A stretch of DNA of 64,000 bases from JAFGHJ01 sp964525555 (GTDB taxonomy: Bacteria; Hydrothermota; UBA3072). Under the pieces are notes generated by a model. The model saw only the letters and a list, made by a program, of their open reading frames with translations. It made no database searches and was not told the origin of the DNA. The DNA is taken from assembly GCA_964525555.1 (NCBI GenBank), contig CAZGHN010000002.1, forward strand, positions 248,001 through 312,000. Direction: 5' to 3'. Numbering within the stretch: the stretch's first letter is position 1; each line of letters starts with the position of its first letter. The position numbers were made by a program, and so were the translations under genes. Positions 8,553 to 17,545 of the stretch are shown here, piece after piece.

Positions 8553-9770
8553 TTAATTTTCCTTTACGTTCTCTTGGGCTTTGGCCGGTTTATCTTCCTT
8601 TTCGAGGTCATTTTTTGCTTCCGGTGTTTCTTTTTCTTTCCCTTCTTCTCCCTCGGTTGCTTCTTCTTTTTTCTCTTCCCATATTACTTTTTGATTATCA
8701 GTAAGATTGATTAAAGTTTTTATAGGTCCGGAAACAATCAGGTCATTTTCCTCCAAGCCTTCTTTTATTTCGACACTCATCCCTTCAGTAATTCCTGTTT
8801 TGACTTCTACGAATTTTGTTTTACCTTCTTCTATAGCATAAACACCGCTTTTTTTGTCTTTAGTTACCAGAGCTTGAAGTGGTATACGCAGTACATCGGC
8901 TTTCTTTGCAGTAATTATTTCACAATTTGCGCTCATGCCGGGTAACATTCCCGGTTGATGAGGCATAGATATTTTTACTTCGAATTCCACGGCTGCCGAC
9001 GAGACCGCTTCCTTCGGCATACTTGCTTTATAGTAAATAATACCAACAAATGTGGTATCCGCAAAAGCATCCACTGTGATTCTGGCTGTATCTCCTATCG
9101 ATATCAGAGGTATCTCGCTTTCGTTTACATCGGCAACCATTTCCATTTCTTCAAGATCCGAGACTGTTAATATTATAGAGCCAGGGTTGTTTATTGTCCC
9201 CGCCACAACCACTTCTCCTTCTTTTTTGTTTATATCCATTACGGTTCCCGGAATGGGAGAACGGATAGTAGTTCTTTCAAGACTCCTTTTTGCTCTCCCC
9301 AGTTCTGTCCTTGCATTTTCAAGAATACTCGCTGCGAGCTCCACCTCTGTCGCAATATTGTCAAAGTTTTCTCTGGAAATGAGTCCCTTTTCGTATAATT
9401 CTTTTTTTCTTCTTAATTGCTCTTTTTTAAATTCAAGATCGGCTCTCTGAGCACCTACATTTGCGAGGGCTCTCTGATATGCGGCAAACTGTTCGGTCGA
9501 ATCCAACTTAACCAGAGTTTGTTCCTTGGCAACCCAATCGCCTTCTTCTACAAATAGTTTAATTACCTCTGCAGTAATTTCGGCGTTGATTTTTCTTTCT
9601 TCTTTTGCTTGAATTTCTCCGGGAGCAGAAACCAGCTCTTCGATTTTCCCTTTTTCTACTTTTGAGACTTCTACATTTACCCCGCCTCCCTTCTTCATAT
9701 TGGCTATAAATATTATAGCGATTAAAACAATTATACAAGCTCCTATAATTAACTTCTTTTTATTCTTCAT
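8553..9770 (-). CDS. MacA-like periplasmic adaptor (HlyD/RND membrane-fusion family)
   Basis: This 405-residue protein has an N-terminal membrane anchor (about 5-23), a lipoyl/barrel-sandwich half-domain, a coiled-coil hairpin (about 95-165), the second lipoyl half, and beta-barrel and membrane-proximal domains. The C-terminal 40 residues are a Glu/Lys-rich tail with no family counterpart. The family bridges an inner-membrane pump to TolC. It overlaps the tolC-like gene by 11 bp and abuts the permease. The acidic tail may be disordered. Confidence 0.92.
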   Translation of the reverse strand: MKNKKKLIIGACIIVLIAIIFIANMKKGGGVNVEVSKVEKGKIEELVSAPGEIQAKEERKINAEITAEVIKLFVEEGDWVAKEQTLVKLDSTEQFAAYQRALANVGAQRADLEFKKEQLRRKKELYEKGLISRENFDNIATEVELAASILENARTELGRAKRSLERTTIRSPIPGTVMDINKKEGEVVVAGTINNPGSIILTVSDLEEMEMVADVNESEIPLISIGDTARITVDAFADTTFVGIIYYKASMPKEAVSSAAVEFEVKISMPHQPGMLPGMSANCEIITAKKADVLRIPLQALVTKDKKSGVYAIEEGKTKFVEVKTGITEGMSVEIKEGLEENDLIVSGPIKTLINLTDNQKVIWEEKKEEATEGEEGKEKETPEAKNDLEKEDKPAKAQENVKEN

Positions 9771-10992
9771 ACAACCTCCCGATGAGCTTCTTTAACCTGT
9801 ACAAAGATAAATACCAGTCGAATCGAGCTTCAGAGAGAGAATATTGAGCTCTCAGTAAATCCTCTTCTGCGCCCAACAATTCAATCATAGAGGATTCTCC
9901 CAGACGGTATCTTTCACTTGCAGCTGTATGGCTTTCTTCGGCAAAGCGCATAGTCGTTTCAGCCAGTTGCATTTTTTGCACGGCTTCTTCATACAACATA
10001 TAATATTCTTCAACGGATATTCGTAATTCTTTTTCTCTTTCTTCTAATTTTAAATCGGCTAATTCAACTTTCATTTTGGATATCTGTACTTCATTAATTC
10101 TTGAAAATCCTGTGAATATAGGTATGGATAGTGAAAATCCTATAGAGTAATCGTAAGTTTCCTTCGCCAGGGAGATAGTAGGTATTGGTTCATCCTGGTA
10201 TTGATATACCGCTCCTAAAGAAAGGATAAAGAAGTTATTCATAGATGTGTTTGCTAAATCATATCTTGTTTTTCTTGCTTGTGAGCTGTATTCGTTGAGA
10301 AGAGGGTCTTTTTTCATAGTCAAAATCAGAATTGAATCTTTATCCGGTATTTTAAAATCGATATTTGGTTCTTCCAGTGAAATAGAATCCCTTGCTTCTG
10401 ATCCTATAAGTTTTTTTAATCTTAGAAGAAAAACCTTGCGGTCTTTTTCGGTTTCCATAAGGTCATACTGTGATTGTAAATTGGCTACTCTCCCCTGCAG
10501 GACTTCTGCGTTGGATGCAGAACCGAGTCGTCTCTTTTCTTCTATTAACCTCAGGTTGTTTTCTGTACGTTTTACTGCTGTTTCTCTACTTTCGAATAAT
10601 TTTTCGAGTTTAAGTGTGTTGAGATATTGGGATATAATTTCATATATGGTTTGATTTCTTGTTTCCATAAAAGAAAAATATGCAGAATTGTTGCCATAGT
10701 GAGCGGAGAAGGCATTTAAGAAATCGCCCGGAGTTAAATCCCATTCCATTCTAAAGTTGTAATAGCTGTTTGCCGAGTCATAAATTTCCGTTCCATCAAG
10801 CCTTGATCGAGTTCTTGTTTCAACATAGCCTGCGGATACATAAGGAAGAAGAGTTGAATAAGCGGAAGCGTTTGCTTTTTGTTGTATCATAAATTCTTTT
10901 TTTGCCTGCAGGTAAGTAGGGCTCTCCCTTAAACCCATTTTGATTGCATCTTCCAATGTTAAATTAAGAGAGAGCAGTAAAAATATAATCAC
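9760..10992 (-). CDS. TolC-family outer-membrane efflux protein
   Basis: This 410-residue protein has a very short signal segment (MIIFLLLSLN) followed at once by the classical start of the mature domain, LTLEDAIKMGLRESP. Two long helical repeats follow, with LGSASNAEVLQG and its counterpart LGESSMIELLGAEEDLL in the second half. TolC proteins form trimeric channels for tripartite pumps. The short signal could mean the true start lies slightly upstream, but ATG 10992 overlaps the previous stop by 4 bp (ATGA), which supports it. Confidence 0.92.
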   Translation of the reverse strand: MIIFLLLSLNLTLEDAIKMGLRESPTYLQAKKEFMIQQKANASAYSTLLPYVSAGYVETRTRSRLDGTEIYDSANSYYNFRMEWDLTPGDFLNAFSAHYGNNSAYFSFMETRNQTIYEIISQYLNTLKLEKLFESRETAVKRTENNLRLIEEKRRLGSASNAEVLQGRVANLQSQYDLMETEKDRKVFLLRLKKLIGSEARDSISLEEPNIDFKIPDKDSILILTMKKDPLLNEYSSQARKTRYDLANTSMNNFFILSLGAVYQYQDEPIPTISLAKETYDYSIGFSLSIPIFTGFSRINEVQISKMKVELADLKLEEREKELRISVEEYYMLYEEAVQKMQLAETTMRFAEESHTAASERYRLGESSMIELLGAEEDLLRAQYSLSEARFDWYLSLYRLKKLIGRLYEE

Positions 10993-11639
10993 ATCATCCC
11001 CTTTCTTGCAAAGATTACACCAAATCCGAGGGTTAAGAGATAGGTTATTACGCTAACCCAGGCAGCTTTCTTTTTTGGTATTCCCCCAATCTCCGAAACA
11101 CCGTAAGCTATCAATACAAACTGCCATATGGTGAAAATCTCTATCCCTGAAACAAGAGCATAAAGCCTTGGATTTTCAGGGCTAAACAATAAATTAAGAC
11201 CGGTGGCGACATTCAAATCTTTAAGAGTCATTATATTTGGAATACCTCGCATTAAAAGGACCGCAGCGGTCATTATACTCCTTAAAGCCTGCACAACAGA
11301 AGAGTAGGCATACAGGTCGAGCGCCTTGGTAAAATCCCAGTCTGCTCCGAAAGAATTACTAAGAAACCAGATAATGACGGACATAATCAACCACATTATC
11401 AAGGTGCCAATCGGAGCACCTAAATACTTTATATATTCCACGAATTTTGGTATTTCTCTATCTGCACCCATTTCAGCCATCTTTTGCGCCGTAATACGCG
11501 CAATTGCAGGACCACTAATCCAGAGGAATATCCAGGTCACAATCACAAGTAAAATAAAAGGTATCCACCAATCGTCCTTTTCTTTGATATGCGTGAAAGT
11601 TTTACCCGGTTCAATTATTATGTTTATTAAGTTGCCCAT
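10989..11639 (-). CDS. YIP1-family membrane protein, first gene of the efflux operon
   Basis: This 216-residue protein has about five membrane helices and the YIP1 pattern: an N-terminal PGKTFTHIKEKDDWWIPF segment followed by helices. Bacterial Yip1 proteins have no defined biochemical role but often accompany exporters and envelope genes. It leads the six-gene unit to 5547, overlaps tolC by 4 bp, has an AAGGAGG ribosome site and a good promoter at 11671-11698. Confidence 0.8.
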   Translation of the reverse strand: MGNLINIIIEPGKTFTHIKEKDDWWIPFILLVIVTWIFLWISGPAIARITAQKMAEMGADREIPKFVEYIKYLGAPIGTLIMWLIMSVIIWFLSNSFGADWDFTKALDLYAYSSVVQALRSIMTAAVLLMRGIPNIMTLKDLNVATGLNLLFSPENPRLYALVSGIEIFTIWQFVLIAYGVSEIGGIPKKKAAWVSVITYLLTLGFGVIFARKGMM

Positions 11640-11670
11640 TAAACCTCCTTTTTAAAAATAATACTCATTT

Positions 11671-11698
11671 ATAATAAAAATATTCAATTATAAGTCAA
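11671..11698 (-). promoter_or_regulatory. Promoter of the efflux/glycosyltransferase operon
   Basis: TTGACT (11698-11693), 16-bp spacer, TATTAT (11676-11671). AAGGAGG follows just before ATG 11639. Confidence 0.65.
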
Positions 11699-11855
11699 GT
11701 TACAACATCGCTATTAGCTATTGGCTTTTAGCCTTTGGCCTTAATCCCACCCTCCTTCTCTAATTTTTTGGAGGTAAGATGTTTTTTTATAAAGTTTTTT
11801 GCTAACAGCCAAGGGCAAAAGTCCAAAAGCGAAGTTCCTCAATAAATACATCAAC

Positions 11856-12176
11856 CTATTTCGCGCCCTTTTTTTTAATTATTTCTTCCATATTCTTAAG
11901 ATAGCCGTTAAAGGCTTTGCGGCCTTCTTTTGTCAAGTTGTAAACTGTATTCGGCATTTTATTGATGAATCTTTTCTTAACGTTCACATATCCTGCTTCT
12001 TCGAGTTTTGATAGATGTACAGATAAGTTACCCCGTGTAAATCCGCTGATTCGGAGTAAAAATTTAAAATCCGCCTCTTTAACTCCCGAAAGAATCGTAA
12101 GTATAGCAAGCCGGCTCGGCTCATGAACCAATCTCTCCAGAGCGATGATATCCTTGATTATTTTTTTATCCTTCAT
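11856..12176 (-). CDS. Winged-helix transcriptional regulator (HTH_34/ArsR-like)
   Basis: This 106-residue protein is one winged helix-turn-helix: helices in HEPSRLAILTILSG and FKFLLRISGFTRGNLSVHLSKLEEAGYV, and a wing in KKRFINKMPNTVYNLTKEG. It resembles the small HTH_34 regulators that sit with membrane proteins. No metal-binding Cys cluster is visible. It ends a three-gene unit and overlaps the membrane gene upstream by 4 bp (ATGA), so it probably regulates that operon. The effector is unknown. Confidence 0.88.
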   Translation of the reverse strand: MKDKKIIKDIIALERLVHEPSRLAILTILSGVKEADFKFLLRISGFTRGNLSVHLSKLEEAGYVNVKKRFINKMPNTVYNLTKEGRKAFNGYLKNMEEIIKKKGAK

Positions 12177-12802
12177 TCGGTTGATTTCCTTTTAAAATTC
12201 ATATATACAATAACACCGGAAATCAAAAGAGCGCATCCCAATATATATATCATCAAAAATAGACTATCCCCCCAGGTGACTCCCAGAATATAACTCACCC
12301 CGACAGTCAAGATAGGCAATAAAGAAAAAAGCAAAAACCTTCTTACCCTGCCAGCCTGAATATATTCAGCTACAAAAGCGAAAGACATAACCAATCCGAA
12401 TAAAAATATTGTAATTTCATGAGAAAGAAAACGAATGCTAAACATAGCAAAGCCTACGAATAAGAAAATTAAGCTTAAAACAACCCATACTGATTTAGGA
12501 TAATAATCCTTGATAACAGAATATCCGGCTTCTCTCCATATAAATTTTTCTTTAAGCTTACGGATTAGCCAGAAGGTTCCTCCCACTATAGATGAAGCCA
12601 AAATTAAGCGGAGAAAGGCTACGCCTAGACGAGAACCAGAGGGCAAAATTTTTACAAACGGAGAAGCAAAGACTAAACCGACGGAGAGATAACATATTCC
12701 GAAACAAATCTCGAACATACCATCTTCAACCCAGGTCTGAAAAACCTTGTTTTTTAAATCTTCTATGTTTTCTGATTTTTTCTCTCTTGCGATATTCATC
12801 AT
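12173..12802 (-). CDS. Integral membrane protein, paralogue of the upstream gene
   Basis: No named function. The 209-residue protein has a cytoplasmic N-terminus, LKNKVFQTWVEDGMFEICFG, then about six hydrophobic helices in pairs separated by short basic loops. The N-terminal W-x-EDG block and helix pattern match the protein encoded at 12805-13476, so the two arose by duplication. It lies 2 bp after that gene and overlaps the winged-helix regulator by 4 bp. Heteromer formation and signal-dependent regulation are plausible but unproven. Confidence 0.75.
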   Translation of the reverse strand: MMNIAREKKSENIEDLKNKVFQTWVEDGMFEICFGICYLSVGLVFASPFVKILPSGSRLGVAFLRLILASSIVGGTFWLIRKLKEKFIWREAGYSVIKDYYPKSVWVVLSLIFLFVGFAMFSIRFLSHEITIFLFGLVMSFAFVAEYIQAGRVRRFLLFSLLPILTVGVSYILGVTWGDSLFLMIYILGCALLISGVIVYMNFKRKSTE

Positions 12803-12804
12803 AC

Positions 12805-13476
12805 CTACTCACTTGCCTTTCTAAATCGCAAGAATCTCGGTATGCCGGTGGATAGGGAATATACTCCGATTACTCCTAATATCACTGCGGCCAATATTCT
12901 GGGACCTTCTATATTTAGAATGCTCAGGAATGCCTCAGCACCTATTCCAGTACAAAATCCTAGAATACCAGCGATTAAAAATCTTTTCTTCTTTATCGAA
13001 AGGTATACAGAGAAATAGGCAAGAAAAACAAAAGAACCGATAAAAAAACCCTGTCTGTAAGAATTAATGATAGTCAAAAAGCTTGGTAAAATGACTTCAG
13101 GAGCACTGCTTTGATGCATCTGCCATAGGGCAATCAAAACGATGTTTATTATTATTAAAAATAAAACAAGGGAAAGAACGATTTTGGATTTTTTATTCAT
13201 TTGAGGCCGGGAGTATCCCGTCGTAGGCCAAATATATTTTTTCTTAAAACGCCTCTTAATCCATGCGGAGCTTATCGCAAAAATTATTAACGCCGTGTAA
13301 AATCCGATTTCTAACCATTTCTTTAAGTTTGTATCGGGTAGGAACTCTATAATGCAAAAAAACGCCGCCATAAATACAAAAATACAGCCGCTCATCACCT
13401 CAATTAAACCATCCTCCCACCAGGATGCTCTTACATTCCTTACAGCATCTTTTATTTCTTTAATATTTTCATCCAT
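12805..13476 (-). CDS. Integral membrane protein, first gene of the regulator operon
   Basis: Function not recognised. The 223-residue protein begins with a soluble stretch containing VRASWWEDGLIEVMSG and has six hydrophobic segments. It is related to the next gene over the N-terminal block. Such membrane pairs next to HTH_34 regulators recur in bacteria without a known activity. ATG 13476 follows a perfect promoter (13512-13539). Confidence 0.75.
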   Translation of the reverse strand: MDENIKEIKDAVRNVRASWWEDGLIEVMSGCIFVFMAAFFCIIEFLPDTNLKKWLEIGFYTALIIFAISSAWIKRRFKKKYIWPTTGYSRPQMNKKSKIVLSLVLFLIIINIVLIALWQMHQSSAPEVILPSFLTIINSYRQGFFIGSFVFLAYFSVYLSIKKKRFLIAGILGFCTGIGAEAFLSILNIEGPRILAAVILGVIGVYSLSTGIPRFLRFRKASE

Positions 13477-13511
13477 ATTTACACTCCTGTTTATTTTATA
13501 GTTTAGTTTAT

Positions 13512-13539
13512 ATTATAAACAAGTTTATGATTTTGTCAA
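13512..13539 (-). promoter_or_regulatory. Promoter of the membrane-protein/regulator operon
   Basis: TTGACA (13539-13534), 16-bp spacer, TATAAT (13517-13512), with a C6 run just upstream of the -35 box on the minus strand. Confidence 0.7.
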
Positions 13540-13686
13540 GGGGGGTTTTTATTTTCTTAAAGAATTGAAAGTAAAAATACGTCTAATTAAAAGGGGAGTA
13601 TTTTAGAGATATCTGTTGCTATTATCTGTGTTTGCAATGTTTTTTCTTTAAAGAACGCTGAAAGCAAAAAGGAGTATTGGTAATTC

Positions 13687-14685
13687 CTATATCTTAACCC
13701 AGGTTCCATTTTTATAGCTTTCGAAGATTTTATCTATGACTTTCATGTTTGCAACTCCATCTTCAATCGGAGTCGGAACCTTTGAATCGTCCAATATTGC
13801 TTTAGAGAATAAGTCGCCCTGGATTGTATATTGATTGCACATTTCAAAAACAAATTCTTTGGTTTGAGGCCCAACCTGGTGAATTATTTTGCTTGTACTC
13901 TCAGGTGAAGGAACAAATGGCATCGGCATTTCTATTTTGCCTTTAGTCCCAAATATATCCACACGCGTATGTGGAATCAATTGAGTTGAACATGTAAATG
14001 TAGAAGTCCCGTTCTCGAATTCTAATATAGCAGATACCAGCCGATCTATCTTCATTTTAGGATCGTATTCAATCGTTCCGCAAACACGTATAGGTTCTTT
14101 GTTGAATAGAAAACGCGATGAAGATATACAATAACAACCTATATCTAATAAACCTCCTCCTCCGATTTCAGGCTGGTTGCGAATATCTGTTGGATCGTCA
14201 TTATAATATGAAAAGATTGAATGAATGTTTTTTAACTTACCAATCGAACCTTCGTCTAATAACTTTTTTACCGTCTTCCATTGCGGATGAAAACGATACA
14301 TAAATGCTTCCATTACTTTTAAATCAGGAAATTTTTCCATTTGCTGCTTCAAATGCTCTGCCTCTTTAAAATTCATTCCGATTGGTTTCTCGCACAAAAC
14401 GTGCTTACCCTTTTCTAATGATTTAATCGTCCATTCCACATGAAGATGATTGGGAAGTGGTATGTAAACAGCTTCAATTTCGGGATCTTCGAGTAATTTT
14501 TCGTATGAGCCATAAGCTTTAGGGATTCCAAGTTGTTGTGCAGCTTCTTTTGCCTTATCAATATTACGAGAAGCAATAGCGGTAATTTGAGAATATTCTC
14601 CCTTCTGCATTGCGGGGATTACTTTTTCTACACCAATGTTTGCTGTACTTAACACGCCCCATGATACTTTCATAATTTCATCCAA
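13687..14685 (-). CDS. Gfo/Idh/MocA-family NAD(P)-dependent oxidoreductase
   Basis: This 332-residue protein has an N-terminal Rossmann domain (VSWGVLSTANIG), the family's EKPIGMN motif near residue 100, and a C-terminal alpha/beta substrate domain with GGGLLDIGCYC. Relatives oxidise sugars, inositols or dihydrodiols; the pattern is closest in feel to the xylose/trans-dihydrodiol dehydrogenase branch, but the substrate is not determined. A second Met at residue 5 is the better start by homology. It lies 50 bp after the P-type ATPase on the same strand and may be read from the same transcript. Confidence 0.9.
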   Translation of the reverse strand: MDEIMKVSWGVLSTANIGVEKVIPAMQKGEYSQITAIASRNIDKAKEAAQQLGIPKAYGSYEKLLEDPEIEAVYIPLPNHLHVEWTIKSLEKGKHVLCEKPIGMNFKEAEHLKQQMEKFPDLKVMEAFMYRFHPQWKTVKKLLDEGSIGKLKNIHSIFSYYNDDPTDIRNQPEIGGGGLLDIGCYCISSSRFLFNKEPIRVCGTIEYDPKMKIDRLVSAILEFENGTSTFTCSTQLIPHTRVDIFGTKGKIEMPMPFVPSPESTSKIIHQVGPQTKEFVFEMCNQYTIQGDLFSKAILDDSKVPTPIEDGVANMKVIDKIFESYKNGTWVKI

Positions 14686-14735
14686 TTCTTATCTGTATTT
14701 AAGTCGTCAATTAATATGAGTTTTCCTTTCATTTG

Positions 14736-17522
14736 TCAGTCGGCGGGTTCTTCCACAGGACCGGCAGGGGATAATATATTTCTTCTTTTTAACAATTTCA
14801 TAAACTCGAAGACTAAAAGGTACGCAGCCGCTGCTCCAAGAACATAAACCCAATCTAAGATAGAAATGCTGGCAAATGCGAGAAATTCATGAATTGTCGG
14901 CCCATATACGCCCAAAAAGACCAGACATATTGAGCCGATAATAGACCAGAGCAGTATTTTGTTGGTCCAAAAATTCCTGCTGAATATTGAATCCTGCTCG
15001 AATCTCCTGGAGAGAACATTGGCGAACTGGCAGTAAGCTATGGTCAAGTAACTGAGCGTGGTGGCTTTCGCGTAAAGAATCGAATTTTCAGAACCCACAT
15101 TCAGGGTAATGCCATTTCTCAGCATAAAAAGTGCAAAATTTGCAAATGCCAATCCTCCTATTAAGATCCCGAGCAACCCTACCTCTGCGGCTGTGAATTT
15201 ATTTATTATGTGCTCTTCCTGGTCTCGTGGGGAAGTGTTCATTATGCCTTCCGGGGGAGGATCATATGTGAGAAAAGTAAGAGGCATTATTTCAGCCAGG
15301 AGATCTATTGCCAGTATTTGTATTGCAAGGATTGGAATAGCCCAGTTATTAAGAGCTACAGCTGCAAGCCCCAAAAGAACAATAGTAAGTTCTGCGCCGT
15401 TGGTTGTCATAGACGCGAGAACGGTTTTCCGAAGATTGTTGTATATAGTTCTTCCTTCTCTTACAGCAGATACAAGAGTGGGAAAACTGTCATCAAGAAG
15501 CACAAGTTGCGCGGCTTCCTTTGCTACATCGGTACCTGTCTTCCCCATAGCCACTCCTATGTGAGCTCTTTTTAGAGCGGGGGCGTCGTTTACACCATCC
15601 CCGGTCACCGCGACAATCTGTTTGTCTTCTTCCAGGAGCTTCACAACCCTCAGTTTATCCTTTGGATCCACTCTGGAGAAGATAATAGATTCATTTTTTC
15701 TTAAAATATCTTTTAGTTCTTTATCTTTTATATCCTCAAGTTCTGCTCCGGTTACCACAAGAGGTTCCTTTTCTCCGGAAAGCTCTATCTCTTTGCCTAC
15801 GGCTCTCGCAGTTATAGCATGGTCTCCGGTTACAATAAAGGTTCTTATCCTTGCCGAGTGACAGTCCCTTACGGCCTCCTTTACTCCCTCTTTTGGAGGA
15901 TCTATCATGCCAACCAAACCAAGAAAAATAACGTCTTTTTCTATCTCCTCTATCACGTAATCGCTGCCGTCAGATTCCAGAGGGCGATAGGCTATGGCAA
16001 GAACCCTTAAAGCACGCCTAGAATACTTTTCATTTAACTTTCTTATTCTTTCTTTATCCTCTTCGGTTATTGGTTCTTTCTTTCCTTTGCGATATATAAA
16101 CTTACTTACTGAGAGAACACTGTCTGTCCCCCCTTTCATAGTCAGAACCTGCTTATCTTCAAACTGTCTCACGGAACTCATTCTCTTTCTCTCAGAATCG
16201 AAGGAGAATTCGTGTAATTCAGGATTTTCTTCATCCTCCTTGGGAGAACGTGTGCCTAATTTTGTCGATAGGGTTACCAAAGCCGCTTCCGTAGGATCTC
16301 CGATAGGATACCATGAGCTATGGTTTTCGTCGGGCTCATGTATTTCGGCGTTTGATGCCATCGTTGCCGCGTCTAACATAACTTCCATTTCATCGATTTC
16401 TTTCTGAGAAAGAGGCTTGCCGTCTTTTTCTGATATCTTGCCTTCCGGTTTATAACCAACACCCGTCACTTCGTGTTCTTTTCCGTCGAACCAGACGGTC
16501 GTAACTGTCATTTCGTTCTTGGTAAGGGTTCCGGTTTTATCCGTGGCTATTACCGTAGTCGAACCCAAAGTCTCTACCGAAGAAAGGTTTTTCACTACCG
16601 CTTTCTTGCTGGCCAACCTGTTGCTCGCGGTAGAAAGAGCTACTGTTACCTGTGCCGGTAAAGCCTGCGGTACAGCGGCGACTGCGACTCCCAGAGCATA
16701 CATCATACTAGTGATAAAACTAAAGCCCTGGAGTTGAGATACAAAGAAAAGCAAAACACTTAGCATGAGCACAATTGTGGTCAACCGATAGCCAAGTACC
16801 TTTAATTCCGTTTCCAAAGGAGATTCGACTTTCCCTGTTTCCTCCGTCATACTTGCTATTTTTCCCATTTCGGTATTCATTCCGGTTCCGACTACTACTC
16901 CCAGAGCATTTCCGGAAGCTACAGTGGTTCCGAGATAAGCCATATTATCTCTATCTGCCATAATGGATTTCTCTTTTATAGCATTGCTGTGCTTTTCCTG
17001 AGGCATAGACTCTCCGGTAAGTGAAAAATCGTTGGTTTCCAGATTGAATGACTCTATAATTCTAATGTCCGCCGGAATCTTATCGCCGGTTTCGACTTTT
17101 ATTACATCTCCGGGTACAAGCTCATCCTGGGGTATTTGGCTTAACTTGCCATCTATCATTACAGAAGCCGGAGATTTAATAAGGTTTTTTAGTTTGTCGA
17201 GTATCTTACCGGCTTTGTACTCCTGGATAAAACCTATTATTGCATTTATTATAACTATGATGAACATAACTGTCCCATCACGATAGTTACCTATAATAAA
17301 AGAAATAACACCAGCAATTATCAAAAGGATAACCATCACGTCCCTGAACTGCGAAAGAAAAAGTAACCATTTTGGAACCCCACCCTTACCTTTAAGTTCG
17401 TTCTTTCCGTATTTTTTTAAACGCTCTTTTGCCTTATCTCTGGCTAGACCTTTCTTACCGGTCCCCAATTCTTCCATGGCTTCTTTCGCAGTCAACTGGT
17501 AATAATTTTTGTCTTCACTCAT
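14736..17522 (-). CDS. P2-type cation-transporting ATPase with an unusual M4 motif
   Basis: This 928-residue protein has the order N-terminal cation-ATPase domain, actuator domain (LTGES), phosphorylation site DKTGTLT (Asp328), nucleotide-binding domain, hinge GDGVNDAPAL and six C-terminal helices. It looks like the Ca2+/Na+ P2 group. The M4 ion-site motif is VPQALP instead of the usual PEGLP, so the Glu that ligates calcium in SERCA-type pumps is Gln here. Ion specificity is therefore open. It follows the aminotransferase gene by 23 bp, probably in one operon. Confidence 0.9.
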   Translation of the reverse strand: MSEDKNYYQLTAKEAMEELGTGKKGLARDKAKERLKKYGKNELKGKGGVPKWLLFLSQFRDVMVILLIIAGVISFIIGNYRDGTVMFIIVIINAIIGFIQEYKAGKILDKLKNLIKSPASVMIDGKLSQIPQDELVPGDVIKVETGDKIPADIRIIESFNLETNDFSLTGESMPQEKHSNAIKEKSIMADRDNMAYLGTTVASGNALGVVVGTGMNTEMGKIASMTEETGKVESPLETELKVLGYRLTTIVLMLSVLLFFVSQLQGFSFITSMMYALGVAVAAVPQALPAQVTVALSTASNRLASKKAVVKNLSSVETLGSTTVIATDKTGTLTKNEMTVTTVWFDGKEHEVTGVGYKPEGKISEKDGKPLSQKEIDEMEVMLDAATMASNAEIHEPDENHSSWYPIGDPTEAALVTLSTKLGTRSPKEDEENPELHEFSFDSERKRMSSVRQFEDKQVLTMKGGTDSVLSVSKFIYRKGKKEPITEEDKERIRKLNEKYSRRALRVLAIAYRPLESDGSDYVIEEIEKDVIFLGLVGMIDPPKEGVKEAVRDCHSARIRTFIVTGDHAITARAVGKEIELSGEKEPLVVTGAELEDIKDKELKDILRKNESIIFSRVDPKDKLRVVKLLEEDKQIVAVTGDGVNDAPALKRAHIGVAMGKTGTDVAKEAAQLVLLDDSFPTLVSAVREGRTIYNNLRKTVLASMTTNGAELTIVLLGLAAVALNNWAIPILAIQILAIDLLAEIMPLTFLTYDPPPEGIMNTSPRDQEEHIINKFTAAEVGLLGILIGGLAFANFALFMLRNGITLNVGSENSILYAKATTLSYLTIAYCQFANVLSRRFEQDSIFSRNFWTNKILLWSIIGSICLVFLGVYGPTIHEFLAFASISILDWVYVLGAAAAYLLVFEFMKLLKRRNILSPAGPVEEPAD

Positions 17523-17545
17523 TGAAATTTCCCGGAAATCGAGAA

